A DNA stretch of 8,409 nucleotides. Source: Acidilobaceae archaeon UBA162 (GTDB lineage Archaea > Thermoproteota > Thermoprotei_A > Sulfolobales > Acidilobaceae). A program made the translations under genes and the position numbers. Numbering within the stretch: position 1 is the first letter of the stretch; every line of letters begins with the position of its first letter. Below, piece after piece: positions 1-6,448 of the stretch. The notes beneath the pieces were generated by a model. That model was given only the letters and a program-made list of their open reading frames with translations. It was not told the DNA's origin and ran no database searches. The stretch lies in NCBI GenBank assembly GCA_002496425.1, contig DAJS01000001.1:59160-67568 (forward strand). Reading direction: 5' to 3'.

Positions 1-90
1 ATGATACTTGCCACCCCCTGCGGGGACTCTGAAAAGCCTGTCGTGCTTACCGTGCTGGAGCCTGTAGCCCCAGGATCCAAGGTGTGTTAA
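1..90 (+). CDS. C-terminal end of a tRNA-binding (EMAP II/Trbp111-like) protein, probably the MetRS beta/C-terminal domain; 5' end outside window
   Basis: Frame 1 is open from the left edge to TAA at 88-90 and encodes 29 residues. The tail reads MILA, then a charged turn, then VVLTVLEP and APGSKV. This matches the last strands of the OB-fold tRNA-binding domain, where methionyl-tRNA synthetases and the stand-alone archaeal version end in a G-M-(V/I)-L-A ... hydrophobic strand ... P-G-x-x-V pattern. The domain binds the tRNA elbow non-specifically and increases synthetase affinity. The ATG at position 1 is more likely the internal Met of that pattern than a start codon. Only the 3' end is visible, so it cannot be told whether this is a full-length MetRS or the short free-standing protein of about 110 residues. 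The match is from a short stretch recognised by eye. Confidence 0.6.
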   Translation: MILATPCGDSEKPVVLTVLEPVAPGSKVC

Positions 91-105
91 GGCACTGACG
101 CCTGC

Positions 106-119
106 CAATACTAAAAACC
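106..119 (+). promoter_or_regulatory. Possible TATA element upstream of the unknown gene
   Basis: The 63-bp gap between the tRNA-binding gene and the GTG at 154 contains one AT-rich run, AATACTAAAAACC. If it acts as a TATA box centred near 114, transcription would begin near 140, giving a leader of about 14 nt with no Shine-Dalgarno site. The match to the archaeal TTTAWA consensus is weak. A second T-rich run, GTTTTAAG at 163-170, lies inside the first codons of the gene and would place a start too far downstream for any in-frame start codon. Confidence 0.3.
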
Positions 120-153
120 TCTGGCGACTCAGAACCCCTGTCAGGGCTCGGCT

Positions 154-606
154 GTGACGAGGGTTTTAAGAGGCGATAATAACGGTGAGCTAGAACCCAC
201 GCCCGGAGCCGGGCCTTGTCTCCACGAGGTATTCCCTCAGCTTAGGGATGACGCCGAGGAGCTCTATTCAGAGGTTGCTAACAAAGAGTATAATTACGTT
301 GATGCACTTCTTTACAGGTCAGACAAGGTTCAAGCCTACGCGAGGTGCTTCGTCTCCCTCGAGTGTCTCAGGCTGATGTATGTGATCGTGGAGCTATGCG
401 GCCCTGATACAACTCTTGAGCCCTTCCAGTGGCCTGAGGTTGACAAGGCTCTGATCCGTGAGGGATGCCTAGCACTAATGGCCAGACCGTGGCCTGAGCT
501 CAAGGCTAAGAACTTGCTCAGGCGTTCGGGAGTTCCCGAGCCCTCTGAGATAGCTGGCTATAGGCCTGCTACTGATGAGGAGGTAGAGATGCTTGAGCAG
601 CAGTAA
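154..606 (+). CDS. Unrecognised 150-residue protein, translationally coupled to XPB helicase
   Basis: I do not recognise the family. The start is GTG at 154. In-frame stops lie at 88-90 and 112-114, and no ATG, GTG or TTG follows in frame until codon 75, so this is the only usual start that gives a full product. There is no Shine-Dalgarno site ahead of it. Residues 1-20 look disordered (Gly, Pro, Asn). From about residue 23 the chain appears mostly helical and rich in Glu, Leu and Arg, with no signal peptide or clear membrane segment. Five cysteines are present (22, 65, 71, 82, 105), three of them within residues 65-82, in a helix-like stretch containing CFVSLECLRLMYVIVELC. They do not form a standard zinc-finger spacing. 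The C-terminus (about 127-150) is acidic. The last 14 nt overlap the XPB gene, and the XPB Shine-Dalgarno site lies inside this gene, so the two are probably co-expressed. A role as an XPB partner is inference from position only. Confidence 0.72.
   Translation: MTRVLRGDNNGELEPTPGAGPCLHEVFPQLRDDAEELYSEVANKEYNYVDALLYRSDKVQAYARCFVSLECLRLMYVIVELCGPDTTLEPFQWPEVDKALIREGCLALMARPWPELKAKNLLRRSGVPEPSEIAGYRPATDEEVEMLEQQ
577..584 (+). promoter_or_regulatory. Shine-Dalgarno site deciding the XPB start
   Basis: GAGGAGGT is a strong match to the archaeal 16S anti-Shine-Dalgarno sequence and lies 8 nt before the TTG at 593. It is inside the coding sequence of the upstream gene. A nearby ATG at 589-591 is in the upstream gene's frame, not the helicase frame. 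The next in-frame ATG of the helicase is codon 26 with no comparable site, so TTG 593 is the best start. Confidence 0.75.
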
Positions 607-2212
607 GCCAAGGCTGCGCGTCAAGGGCTGGCTCGATGAGGACTCCTTTCAGGAGCTCGTAGAGTTCATGGATTACCTAGGCCGAGACGGCCCCTACAAG
701 CTGTTCGAGTTCAACTATGATAGGGCGCGCAAGGCGGGCTATGAGCCCCTTGATGTACTCAACGTGTTAAGCGGGCTTAAGGACCTCGCTGTCCCGGAGG
801 ACCTGGATCGCATGGAGGATTTCATACTGGAGAATTACTCAGCCACGCTAAGATACGAGAACGATAGGCTTCTACTCAGCTCTAAGACCTTCCTCAAGGA
901 CTACCTGAAAGATATTCAGGCACCCATTAAGTATAACCATGAACTTAGGGCTTTCGAGCTCCCGCCTTACCTCTATCTTGACATTATAAAGCACCTTAGG
1001 TCCAGGGGCCTACCCGTAATAGATAATGTTAAGCTGCTTGACAACGCCAAGTTGCCAAGGATCATTAACTTCAGTGGCCAGCTCAGGCCCTATCAACAGG
1101 AGGCCGTTGAAGCCTGGATCAACAACCACGGGCGTGGGGTCATAGTTCTGCCTACCGGGGCGGGCAAGACCGTAGTCGCCATAAGCGCTATGGCTAGGGT
1201 TAACTTGACCACGCTGGTGGTGGTGTACACTAAGGAGCATATCAAGCAGTGGTCAGACTCTATAGCTAGGTTTACTGATGCAGCAGGCCTTATTGGCCAC
1301 TATTATGGTGATGAGAAGACGCTGGGCCCCATAACTATAACTACCTATCAGACCGCCTTCAGGTACATAAGGGATCTGAGCAGACGCTTCGCACTTGTAA
1401 TCTTTGACGAGGCCCACCACTTGCCTGCCGACAAGTTCAAGGCCATAGCAATAAAGATGATGGCTCCCTATCGCATGGGTCTCTCGGCTACAGCTGTTAG
1501 GGAGGACGGCAAGCATGAGGAGATATTCCCGCTCATAGGCGGCATTGTATACCAGAAGACGGCGGCCGAGCTTATGCAGCAGGGCTATTTGGCACCATTT
1601 ATGATCAAGAGGATCACGGTGAAGCTAACCCCTGAGGAGCAGAAGAGGTATGATGAGTTGAGGAAGCAGTACTTCAGCCTAGTTGGAGGCAGACAGTTCC
1701 AGGAGGTGCTGGAGGCGGCCAAGAAGGGTGATCAAAGAGCAATAGAGGCCCTGAAGGTAAGGGCTCAGATGCAGGATATAATTCAGCAGAGCGAGAACAA
1801 GATCAACAAGGTGATTGAAATTGCTAAGGAAGAGCTCAGCCGTGGATCTAAGATAATAGTGTTTACTCAGTACAAGAAACAGGCAGAGGAGATAGCGGAG
1901 AGGCTTGGGGCCCACCTAATACATGGTGACATAGATAAGGAGAGACGCCTCAGGGAGCTCGAGGCCTTCAAGCATGAACAGAGCGGCGTGCTAGTGGTCA
2001 CCACCGTGGGTGATGAAGGTCTTGATATACCTGACGCCAATGTTGGTATGTTGGTGTCCGGTACCGGGTCAAGAAGGCAGTTCATACAAAGACTGGGGAG
2101 GCTCCTCAGGCCTATGCCTAACAAGGTAGCCGTGCTATATGAGGTTGTGGCCAGTGGGACGAGCGAGGTCGCGCAGTCAAGAAAGAGGAGAGAGGCCCTG
2201 GAGGGCCCTTAG
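593..2212 (+). CDS. xpb: XPB/Rad25-family SF2 DNA helicase (ATP-dependent 3'-5' translocase)
   Basis: This is a cytosolic ATP-driven DNA unwinding protein of 539 residues, the archaeal counterpart of the eukaryotic TFIIH subunit XPB. Residues 1-150 fit the N-terminal damage-recognition region. The first RecA domain begins with LRPYQQEAV (164-172), followed by Walker A PTGAGKT (187-193), ITTYQTA (249-255), DEAH box (272-275) and SAT (298-300). The XPB-specific RED motif is at 303-305. A helical thumb-like insert spans about 345-410. The second RecA domain has IIVFTQY (421-427), [11 protein letters not shown] (470-480) and QRLGRLLR (499-506). All catalytic residues expected of an active helicase are present, and the length is typical or slightly long for archaeal XPB. 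It is coupled to the unknown 150-residue gene upstream by a 14-nt overlap and converges with sucD. The nuclease partner Bax1, often adjacent in archaea, is absent from the window. In archaea XPB has DNA-repair and possibly transcription-linked roles; the exact role here is not shown by the sequence. Confidence 0.93.
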   Translation: MSSSKPRLRVKGWLDEDSFQELVEFMDYLGRDGPYKLFEFNYDRARKAGYEPLDVLNVLSGLKDLAVPEDLDRMEDFILENYSATLRYENDRLLLSSKTFLKDYLKDIQAPIKYNHELRAFELPPYLYLDIIKHLRSRGLPVIDNVKLLDNAKLPRIINFSGQLRPYQQEAVEAWINNHGRGVIVLPTGAGKTVVAISAMARVNLTTLVVVYTKEHIKQWSDSIARFTDAAGLIGHYYGDEKTLGPITITTYQTAFRYIRDLSRRFALVIFDEAHHLPADKFKAIAIKMMAPYRMGLSATAVREDGKHEEIFPLIGGIVYQKTAAELMQQGYLAPFMIKRITVKLTPEEQKRYDELRKQYFSLVGGRQFQEVLEAAKKGDQRAIEALKVRAQMQDIIQQSENKINKVIEIAKEELSRGSKIIVFTQYKKQAEEIAERLGAHLIHGDIDKERRLRELEAFKHEQSGVLVVTTVGDEGLDIPDANVGMLVSGTGSRRQFIQRLGRLLRPMPNKVAVLYEVVASGTSEVAQSRKRREALEGP

Positions 2213-2229
2213 GCCCTGCTCAGGGCCTC
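2192..2229. terminator. Inverted repeat spanning the overlapping stop codons of XPB and sucD, possible bidirectional terminator
   Basis: GAGGCCCTG at 2192-2200 and its exact reverse complement CAGGGCCTC at 2221-2229 form a perfect 9-bp stem around a 20-nt loop. Inside the loop, TTAG at 2209-2212 carries both stop codons: TAG for XPB on the plus strand and TAA for sucD on the minus strand. No T-run follows on either side, so a classical archaeal T-rich terminator is not visible. Both arms are coding and spell Glu-Ala-Leu near the C-terminus of each protein, so the repeat may be a coincidence of coding. The structure is certain as sequence; the terminator function is a guess. Confidence 0.4.
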
Positions 2230-3090
2230 GCTGACCAGCTTCGGGACCTCGTAAGGCGTCTTGGCCACCCTTATGCCGGCGTCCTCGAGTGCTGCCACCT
2301 TGTCCTTGTAGGCGCCTGTGCCTAGCATTATTATTGCGCCTGCGTGTCCCATCCTCTTGCCCTCTGGAGCCGTCCTTCCGGCAATAAATGCGACTATGGG
2401 TTTCTTTATCTTACCTTCCTTGACCATCTTGGCTACCCTCTCCTCGGCGTCCCCACCTATCTCACCTATCATTACTATTGCCTTAGTCTGTGGGTCATTT
2501 TCAAACAACTGTACTGCATCAGGGAATGGGAGCCCAATTATTGGATCACCACCGACGCCGATCACTGTTGACTGCCCTAGGCCGGCCTTGGTCAGGAAAT
2601 AGCTGATCTCATAGGTTAAAGTGCCACTCCTAGACATGACGCCCACGGGACCTGGCGTAAAAACGTTAGCAGGCATAATGCCAACCTTTGACTTGCCTGG
2701 CGTTATGACCCCAGGGCAGTTGGGGCCTATTATTATCGAGTCATGCTTCTTAGCATAGGCCACGAAGCGCATCGCATCATAGATAGGTACATGCTCGGTT
2801 ATCACTACTATCACCTTCATGCCAGCGTCAACAGCCTCATAGACAGCATCAGCAGCAAACTTGGCAGGCACAAATATTATCGAAGTGTTGGCCTCAGGAT
2901 GTGCCCTCACAGCCTCCTCCATCGTATCATACACTGGCACGCCATATACTGTGGAACCACCCTTGCCTGGGGTAACGCCAGCTACTACCTTGGTTCCATA
3001 ATCCAGCATGAGTCTAGTGTGGAATGAACCCTCCCTACCAGTTATGCCCTGGACAATCACCTTGGTGTTCTCGTCGATTAGTACCCCCAT
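2209..3090 (-). CDS. sucD: Succinyl-CoA synthetase (ADP-forming) alpha subunit
   Basis: The alpha subunit binds CoA and carries the phosphohistidine in the reaction succinate + CoA + ATP <-> succinyl-CoA + ADP + Pi of the citric acid cycle. The product is 293 residues, the usual length. It opens with [20 protein letters not shown], where the [10 protein letters not shown] segment is the CoA-binding Rossmann loop. IGPNCPGV lies near residue 121-128, and [15 protein letters not shown] near 238-251 contains the active-site histidine at about 249. I chose ATG at 3090 because a good Shine-Dalgarno-like GGGGTGA (3102-3096) lies 5 nt ahead and because family members start just before this point. A GTG at 3099 would add three residues but falls inside that site. 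The gene begins 12 nt after the sucC stop, so the two are one operon. It converges with XPB, sharing a 4-bp stop overlap. Confidence 0.96.
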   Translation of the reverse strand: MGVLIDENTKVIVQGITGREGSFHTRLMLDYGTKVVAGVTPGKGGSTVYGVPVYDTMEEAVRAHPEANTSIIFVPAKFAADAVYEAVDAGMKVIVVITEHVPIYDAMRFVAYAKKHDSIIIGPNCPGVITPGKSKVGIMPANVFTPGPVGVMSRSGTLTYEISYFLTKAGLGQSTVIGVGGDPIIGLPFPDAVQLFENDPQTKAIVMIGEIGGDAEERVAKMVKEGKIKKPIVAFIAGRTAPEGKRMGHAGAIIMLGTGAYKDKVAALEDAGIRVAKTPYEVPKLVSEALSRA

Positions 3091-3095
3091 TTCCC

Positions 3096-3102
3096 TCACC
3101 CC
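3096..3102 (-). promoter_or_regulatory. Shine-Dalgarno site of sucD
   Basis: Read on the minus strand, GGGGTGA sits in the 12-nt gap between the sucC stop (3105-3103) and the ATG at 3090, leaving a 5-nt spacer. It contains the GGTGA part of the archaeal consensus GGAGGTGA. It overlaps the alternative GTG start at 3099, which argues against that start. Confidence 0.6.
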
Positions 3103-4239
3103 TCACAGTTTCTTCAAGGCCTCAAGCGCCTCCAGCGGATCAGCATATGGAGTTATATTTGCCTCCTTAAGTATCTCCCTGCCAAGCTCCTCGTTAGTTC
3201 CAGTCAACCTTACTACAAGGGGCTTGGCCTTGTCTCCGAGCTCCTTAAGGGCCATAACAATCCCCTTGGCCACCTCATCTGCCCTAGTAATGCCACCAAA
3301 TATGTTAACGAACACCTTCTTTACCTTAGGGTCGCTCATCACGAACTCCAGGGCGTCCTTTATATGTTCAGCCTCTGCACCGCCACCTACATCGAGAAAG
3401 TCGGCAGGACTCATGCCATATTCGTAGACAAGATCCATAGTAGTCATAGTGAGGCCCGCTCCGTTGCCTATGACGCCTACGTCACCGTTGAGCTCCACGT
3501 AAGCCAGGTCCTTCTCCCTTGCCTGTATTTCCCTCTCGGTTAGCTCGCCAAGCCTCTCCTTCTCTGTGGCCGCGAAATCTTGGTGCCTAAAGAGGCTGTT
3601 ATCGTCTATCGTTATCCTGATGTCAAGTGGGACTACACGATCGCTTAGGAGGGCCAAGGGGTTGCTCTCAGCCAGCTCGGCATCGTAGTTCACGAAGGCA
3701 GAGTATAAGGCCTTCACAAAGGCTATGAAGCTGTCCAGCTGTTTATTTGAGAGGCCCAGCTGCTTGCCTACAGACCTGACCTCATAATCCTTTAACCCCT
3801 TGTCTAGGTCTATGTAGTGCCTTATTATCGCCTCAGGGTGCTCCCTCGCTATCTCCTCAAGGTCCATGCCACCGTACCTGCTGGCCAGCATCAGCGGCTG
3901 TCTCTCGGCCCTATCTATTACAAAGCCTATGTAAAGCTCAACATCGTGCTTAACGGCCTCCTCTATCAGGAGTATTGAGGGTACTATGCCCTTTATTGGA
4001 GTCTTGAACAGTTGGTTAGCTATTGAGACAGCCTCATCAATGCTGTTTGCCAGCTTTATGCCACCAGCCTTGCCTCTTCCAGCTACCAGCACCTGAGCCT
4101 TGACGACTACAGGTGTGGAGAGCCCTGCGTCCTTTATGGCCTTGGCGATATCATCACCAGGCCTCACCAGAACGCCCTTTGGAGTCTCAAACCCATAACG
4201 CCTTATGATCTCCTTAGCTTCATACTCGAAGAGCTTCAA
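3103..4239 (-). CDS. sucC: Succinyl-CoA synthetase (ADP-forming) beta subunit
   Basis: The beta subunit binds the nucleotide and succinate and pairs with SucD. The product has 378 residues, as usual for the family. The N-terminal ATP-grasp region begins MKLFEYEAKEIIRRYG, followed by KAQVLVAGRGKAGGIK (47-62), with a metal/nucleotide motif ESNPL at 191-195. The C-terminal ligase domain carries GNGAGLTMTTMD (258-269), DVGGGA (283-288), NIFGGITRADEVAKGI (312-327) and TGTNEE (346-351). The start is TTG at 4239. It is supported by the family's conserved N-terminus rather than by a ribosome site, since the leader has no convincing Shine-Dalgarno sequence. It is the first gene of the sucCD operon and is transcribed from the AT-rich region shared with the divergent amylase gene. 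Whether ATP or GTP is preferred cannot be read with certainty; ADP-forming is the usual archaeal form. Confidence 0.96.
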   Translation of the reverse strand: MKLFEYEAKEIIRRYGFETPKGVLVRPGDDIAKAIKDAGLSTPVVVKAQVLVAGRGKAGGIKLANSIDEAVSIANQLFKTPIKGIVPSILLIEEAVKHDVELYIGFVIDRAERQPLMLASRYGGMDLEEIAREHPEAIIRHYIDLDKGLKDYEVRSVGKQLGLSNKQLDSFIAFVKALYSAFVNYDAELAESNPLALLSDRVVPLDIRITIDDNSLFRHQDFAATEKERLGELTEREIQAREKDLAYVELNGDVGVIGNGAGLTMTTMDLVYEYGMSPADFLDVGGGAEAEHIKDALEFVMSDPKVKKVFVNIFGGITRADEVAKGIVMALKELGDKAKPLVVRLTGTNEELGREILKEANITPYADPLEALEALKKL

Positions 4240-4274
4240 TGGGCTCAGTCCCTAAGAGTCCTTTTGAGCTTGCG

Positions 4275-4282
4275 ATTTAAAA
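4275..4282 (-). promoter_or_regulatory. TATA box for the sucCD operon
   Basis: On the minus strand TTTTAAAT lies in the AT-rich core of the 76-bp intergenic region (4240-4315). Counting about 26 bp downstream puts the transcription start near 4252, leaving a short leader of about 13 nt before the TTG at 4239. That leader has no Shine-Dalgarno sequence, so initiation may be close to leaderless. Position and composition are seen; activity is inferred. Confidence 0.6.
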
Positions 4283-4292
4283 TTGTTTAATA
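4275..4292 (+). promoter_or_regulatory. TATA element(s) for the amylase-phosphorylase operon
   Basis: On the plus strand two candidates occur: ATTTAAAA at 4275-4282, which is the same DNA used for sucC, and TTTAATA at 4286-4292. The first predicts a start near 4305. The second predicts a start near 4315, directly at the TTG at 4316, which would give a leaderless transcript. No Shine-Dalgarno sequence precedes that TTG, which fits leaderless initiation. The two promoters overlap, so expression of the two operons may be mutually exclusive or co-regulated by one bound factor. Confidence 0.5.
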
Positions 4293-4315
4293 GTGCTCTG
4301 CACAGGATCTAGGCT

Positions 4316-6448
4316 TTGACGTACAGGTATGAGAGGCCAAGGCTTGGAAGAAGGAGGTTTGGCGAGCCTATAGTGACGTTCTCGACGCCGTGGCCCCCTA
4401 GGACTCATGGTCACCTCTACATAGTCTCTGAATTCACGGCGTTCTTCCCTGGTAGGGTTGAGCTGAGGCGTGTCGGCCACAGAGGGGTAGCCACGCTAGA
4501 CCTCTGGGAGGGCAGATATCATTATGCGATGGTTGACAGCCTCTATAATGTATACGAGGATTATGAGGTGCCCATATCTGAAAACCTCAAGTTCATGAAC
4601 TTAGAGGTTCCCTTCCGCATAGCTGATGTTGGCCTTGAGGAGCTCAGGAGGGCTCTTGAGGAGGGCGGAGAGCATCCAGAGCTCATAGTTCACGATGAGA
4701 GATGGCCTTCGTTCATCTCAGGCTACGGAGGCATTACAGTGGTCAGAGTGTTCACGGTAAGGGATGAGGTGGAAGAGGTTACTCTGAACTACATGGCTAA
4801 TGGTTCCTGGCACTTGGCCCCAGCTGAGAGAGCCCACAGAGATGACCTACGGGACTACTATGAGGCAATCGTTGAGGCCCCAGTCTTAGCTTACTACTTT
4901 ACGCTGAGAATTGGAGGGCGTGAGGTACCCTTTGGCGTTGACGGCATTGGAAGCCCTGAACCATGGCGTGTTGATCCAGGCGTACTGTCGAGGGCACCCC
5001 CGTGGTTCGTTGGCACCTCTTACTACCTGATATTCCCTGATAGCTTTGCTGGCGCTAGGAACGTCGTGGGTTCAAGGCCCAGGGAGCGCCTAGGAGGCAA
5101 CCTGTGGTCAGCCTCTGAGAGGCTAAACCATGTAAACGGTCTGGGACTGGAGGCCATCTACCTGACTCCAGTCTACGTCGCTGGGAGCTATCATAACTAT
5201 GACGTGATAGATCACGAGTCTGTGGAGAAGGAGCTTGGAGGTCCTGAGGCCATGAGGGAGTTCTTAGAAAAAGCTCACTCGCTGGGGCTCAGGGTGGTTG
5301 TAGACATAGTGGCACACCACACGTCGCCATGTGCTAAAGAGTTCCTAGAAGCGCTAAGTGCCTGGAAGTCAAGCAGATATTGGAGCTGGTACAGGTTCCT
5401 AGTTAATGACCTGAGCGAGCTGCCTAGCAACATAATGGCTGAGTTTAAGTCGTACATAGATGGCGGCTGTGGGTCCGTGCCGCCGCAACTTAAGGACCTT
5501 AAGCCATTCTATGAGGCCTTCTACGCCCTCTGGTCAATGCCTAAGCTAAATCATGATAACCCGGAGGTCGTGGAGCATCTATGTCATGTAATCAAGTACT
5601 GGCTATCTGAGGGAGCCGACGGCATTAGAGTTGATGTAGCCCATGGACTCCCGTTCAACGTGATGAGGAGGCTCTACGAGTGCGCTAAGGAGATCAAGGA
5701 TGATGCAGTAGTCATAATGGAGCTCATGGCGCCTGTGTGGTCTTATAGACTAGGGATTGAAGCGGACTCCGCCATGAACTATGAAGCCAGAGGGCACATA
5801 CTTAGGTTTGTCAATGGCGACGAAACTGCCAAAGAGCTTGTTGATGCTCTTAACAGACAGTACCTTGCCCTTCCTCTTCAGGTCTCCAACTCGCTCTACA
5901 ATCTGCTGGGAAGTCATGATACTGAGAGGCTCCTGACCGCGGTCAAGGACAAGCGCGCGGCCCTCAAGGCCCTAAGTGTCGAGTTCCTTATGTATGGCTC
6001 TCCTAGCGTCTACTATGGTGATGAGGTTGGCCTTCGTGGCGACAGAGACCCCGACAACAGGCTGCCCATGGTATGGGATGAGAGCAGGTGGGACAAGGAG
6101 CTGCTCAGCTACATTAAGGCGTTGGCCCTGCTGAGGAGATCATATCAGGCCCTCAGAGTCGGTCTCTTCAGGGCTGTGGCGCTCACGGACGACCTGTTGC
6201 TGCTGCTCCGTTTGTGGAGAGGGTCGGCCATAGCGGCCCTCGTCTCAAGGAAGCCAACAAGTACTGACAACCTGCATACTAGTAGTTGCAAGGAGCTCCT
6301 AAGCTATGGGCGTTCAGGCAACTCGCTCGATGGCTTCTTAATACTTTACTGTGAAGCTCAAGGGTTTAAGCAAATTAATAGCCTCTTAACTGAGGCGGTA
6401 GGAGGCGAAGCTGATGGCAAGGGACATAATAATCTCCGTGACCCCTGA
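4316..6448 (+). CDS. GH13 maltogenic amylase/cyclomaltodextrinase (neopullulanase subfamily) with extra N-terminal domain
   Basis: This enzyme hydrolyses alpha-1,4 bonds in cyclodextrins and maltodextrins, often with transglycosylation. It has no signal peptide and is probably cytosolic. Residues 20-120 form an extra N-terminal region. About 138-212 resemble CBM34, with VEEVTLNYMANGSW. The catalytic barrel starts at SYYLIFPDSF (235-244). GH13 region I is DIVAHH (330-335), region V MPKLN (408-412), region II GIRVDVAH (436-443, nucleophile D440), region III E469 (acid/base) and region IV SHDTER (533-538, D535). MPKLN marks the neopullulanase/cyclomaltodextrinase/maltogenic amylase group. Domain C begins about residue 615. 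At 710 residues it is longer than bacterial members (about 585) and resembles the archaeal Staphylothermus marinus maltogenic amylase, which also has an added N' domain. The start is TTG 4316. An alternative is GTG 4373, with GGAGGT at 4353-4358 ahead of it, but its 14-nt spacing is long. The last 35 nt overlap the phosphorylase gene. Confidence 0.9.
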   Translation: MTYRYERPRLGRRRFGEPIVTFSTPWPPRTHGHLYIVSEFTAFFPGRVELRRVGHRGVATLDLWEGRYHYAMVDSLYNVYEDYEVPISENLKFMNLEVPFRIADVGLEELRRALEEGGEHPELIVHDERWPSFISGYGGITVVRVFTVRDEVEEVTLNYMANGSWHLAPAERAHRDDLRDYYEAIVEAPVLAYYFTLRIGGREVPFGVDGIGSPEPWRVDPGVLSRAPPWFVGTSYYLIFPDSFAGARNVVGSRPRERLGGNLWSASERLNHVNGLGLEAIYLTPVYVAGSYHNYDVIDHESVEKELGGPEAMREFLEKAHSLGLRVVVDIVAHHTSPCAKEFLEALSAWKSSRYWSWYRFLVNDLSELPSNIMAEFKSYIDGGCGSVPPQLKDLKPFYEAFYALWSMPKLNHDNPEVVEHLCHVIKYWLSEGADGIRVDVAHGLPFNVMRRLYECAKEIKDDAVVIMELMAPVWSYRLGIEADSAMNYEARGHILRFVNGDETAKELVDALNRQYLALPLQVSNSLYNLLGSHDTERLLTAVKDKRAALKALSVEFLMYGSPSVYYGDEVGLRGDRDPDNRLPMVWDESRWDKELLSYIKALALLRRSYQALRVGLFRAVALTDDLLLLLRLWRGSAIAALVSRKPTSTDNLHTSSCKELLSYGRSGNSLDGFLILYCEAQGFKQINSLLTEAVGGEADGKGHNNLRDP
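6364..6380 (+). promoter_or_regulatory. Possible internal TATA region before the phosphorylase gene
   Basis: TTTAAGCAAATTAATAG is an AT-rich island inside the end of the amylase gene. A TATA box at TTTAAG would place a transcription start near 6393, just before the GGAGG site at 6401 and the ATG at 6414. This could allow separate expression of the phosphorylase. The evidence is composition and spacing only. Confidence 0.3.
6401..6405 (+). promoter_or_regulatory. Shine-Dalgarno site of the alpha-glucan phosphorylase
   Basis: GGAGG lies 8 nt before the ATG at 6414, inside the reading frame of the upstream amylase. This spacing is standard and fixes the phosphorylase start. It also indicates translation from the shared transcript. 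Confidence 0.7.

Noticed and set aside
136..146. Short palindrome CCCTGTCAGGG just upstream of the GTG at 154
   Set aside because: Only a 4-bp stem is possible once a 3-nt loop is allowed, there is no T-run after it, and no second copy exists in the window to suggest an operator.
1308..1379. C box-like GTGATGA followed 61 nt later by CTGA, resembling a C/D box guide RNA
   Set aside because: It lies within conserved helicase coding sequence, has no D' box or terminal stem, and both short motifs are expected by chance.
1010..2124. Minus-strand open frames of 76 to 87 codons opposite XPB
   Set aside because: The helicase frame carries all SF2 motifs across this region; the antisense frames show no recognisable protein features.
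2318..3027. Plus-strand open frames of 75 to 94 codons opposite sucD
   Set aside because: They are antisense shadows of a strongly conserved gene and have no family resemblance or ribosome site that I can see.
4277..4480. Minus-strand 67-codon frame covering the divergent promoter and amylase N-terminus
   Set aside because: It overlaps the promoter core and encodes an Arg/Pro-rich sequence with no family features, so it is best explained as a shadow frame.
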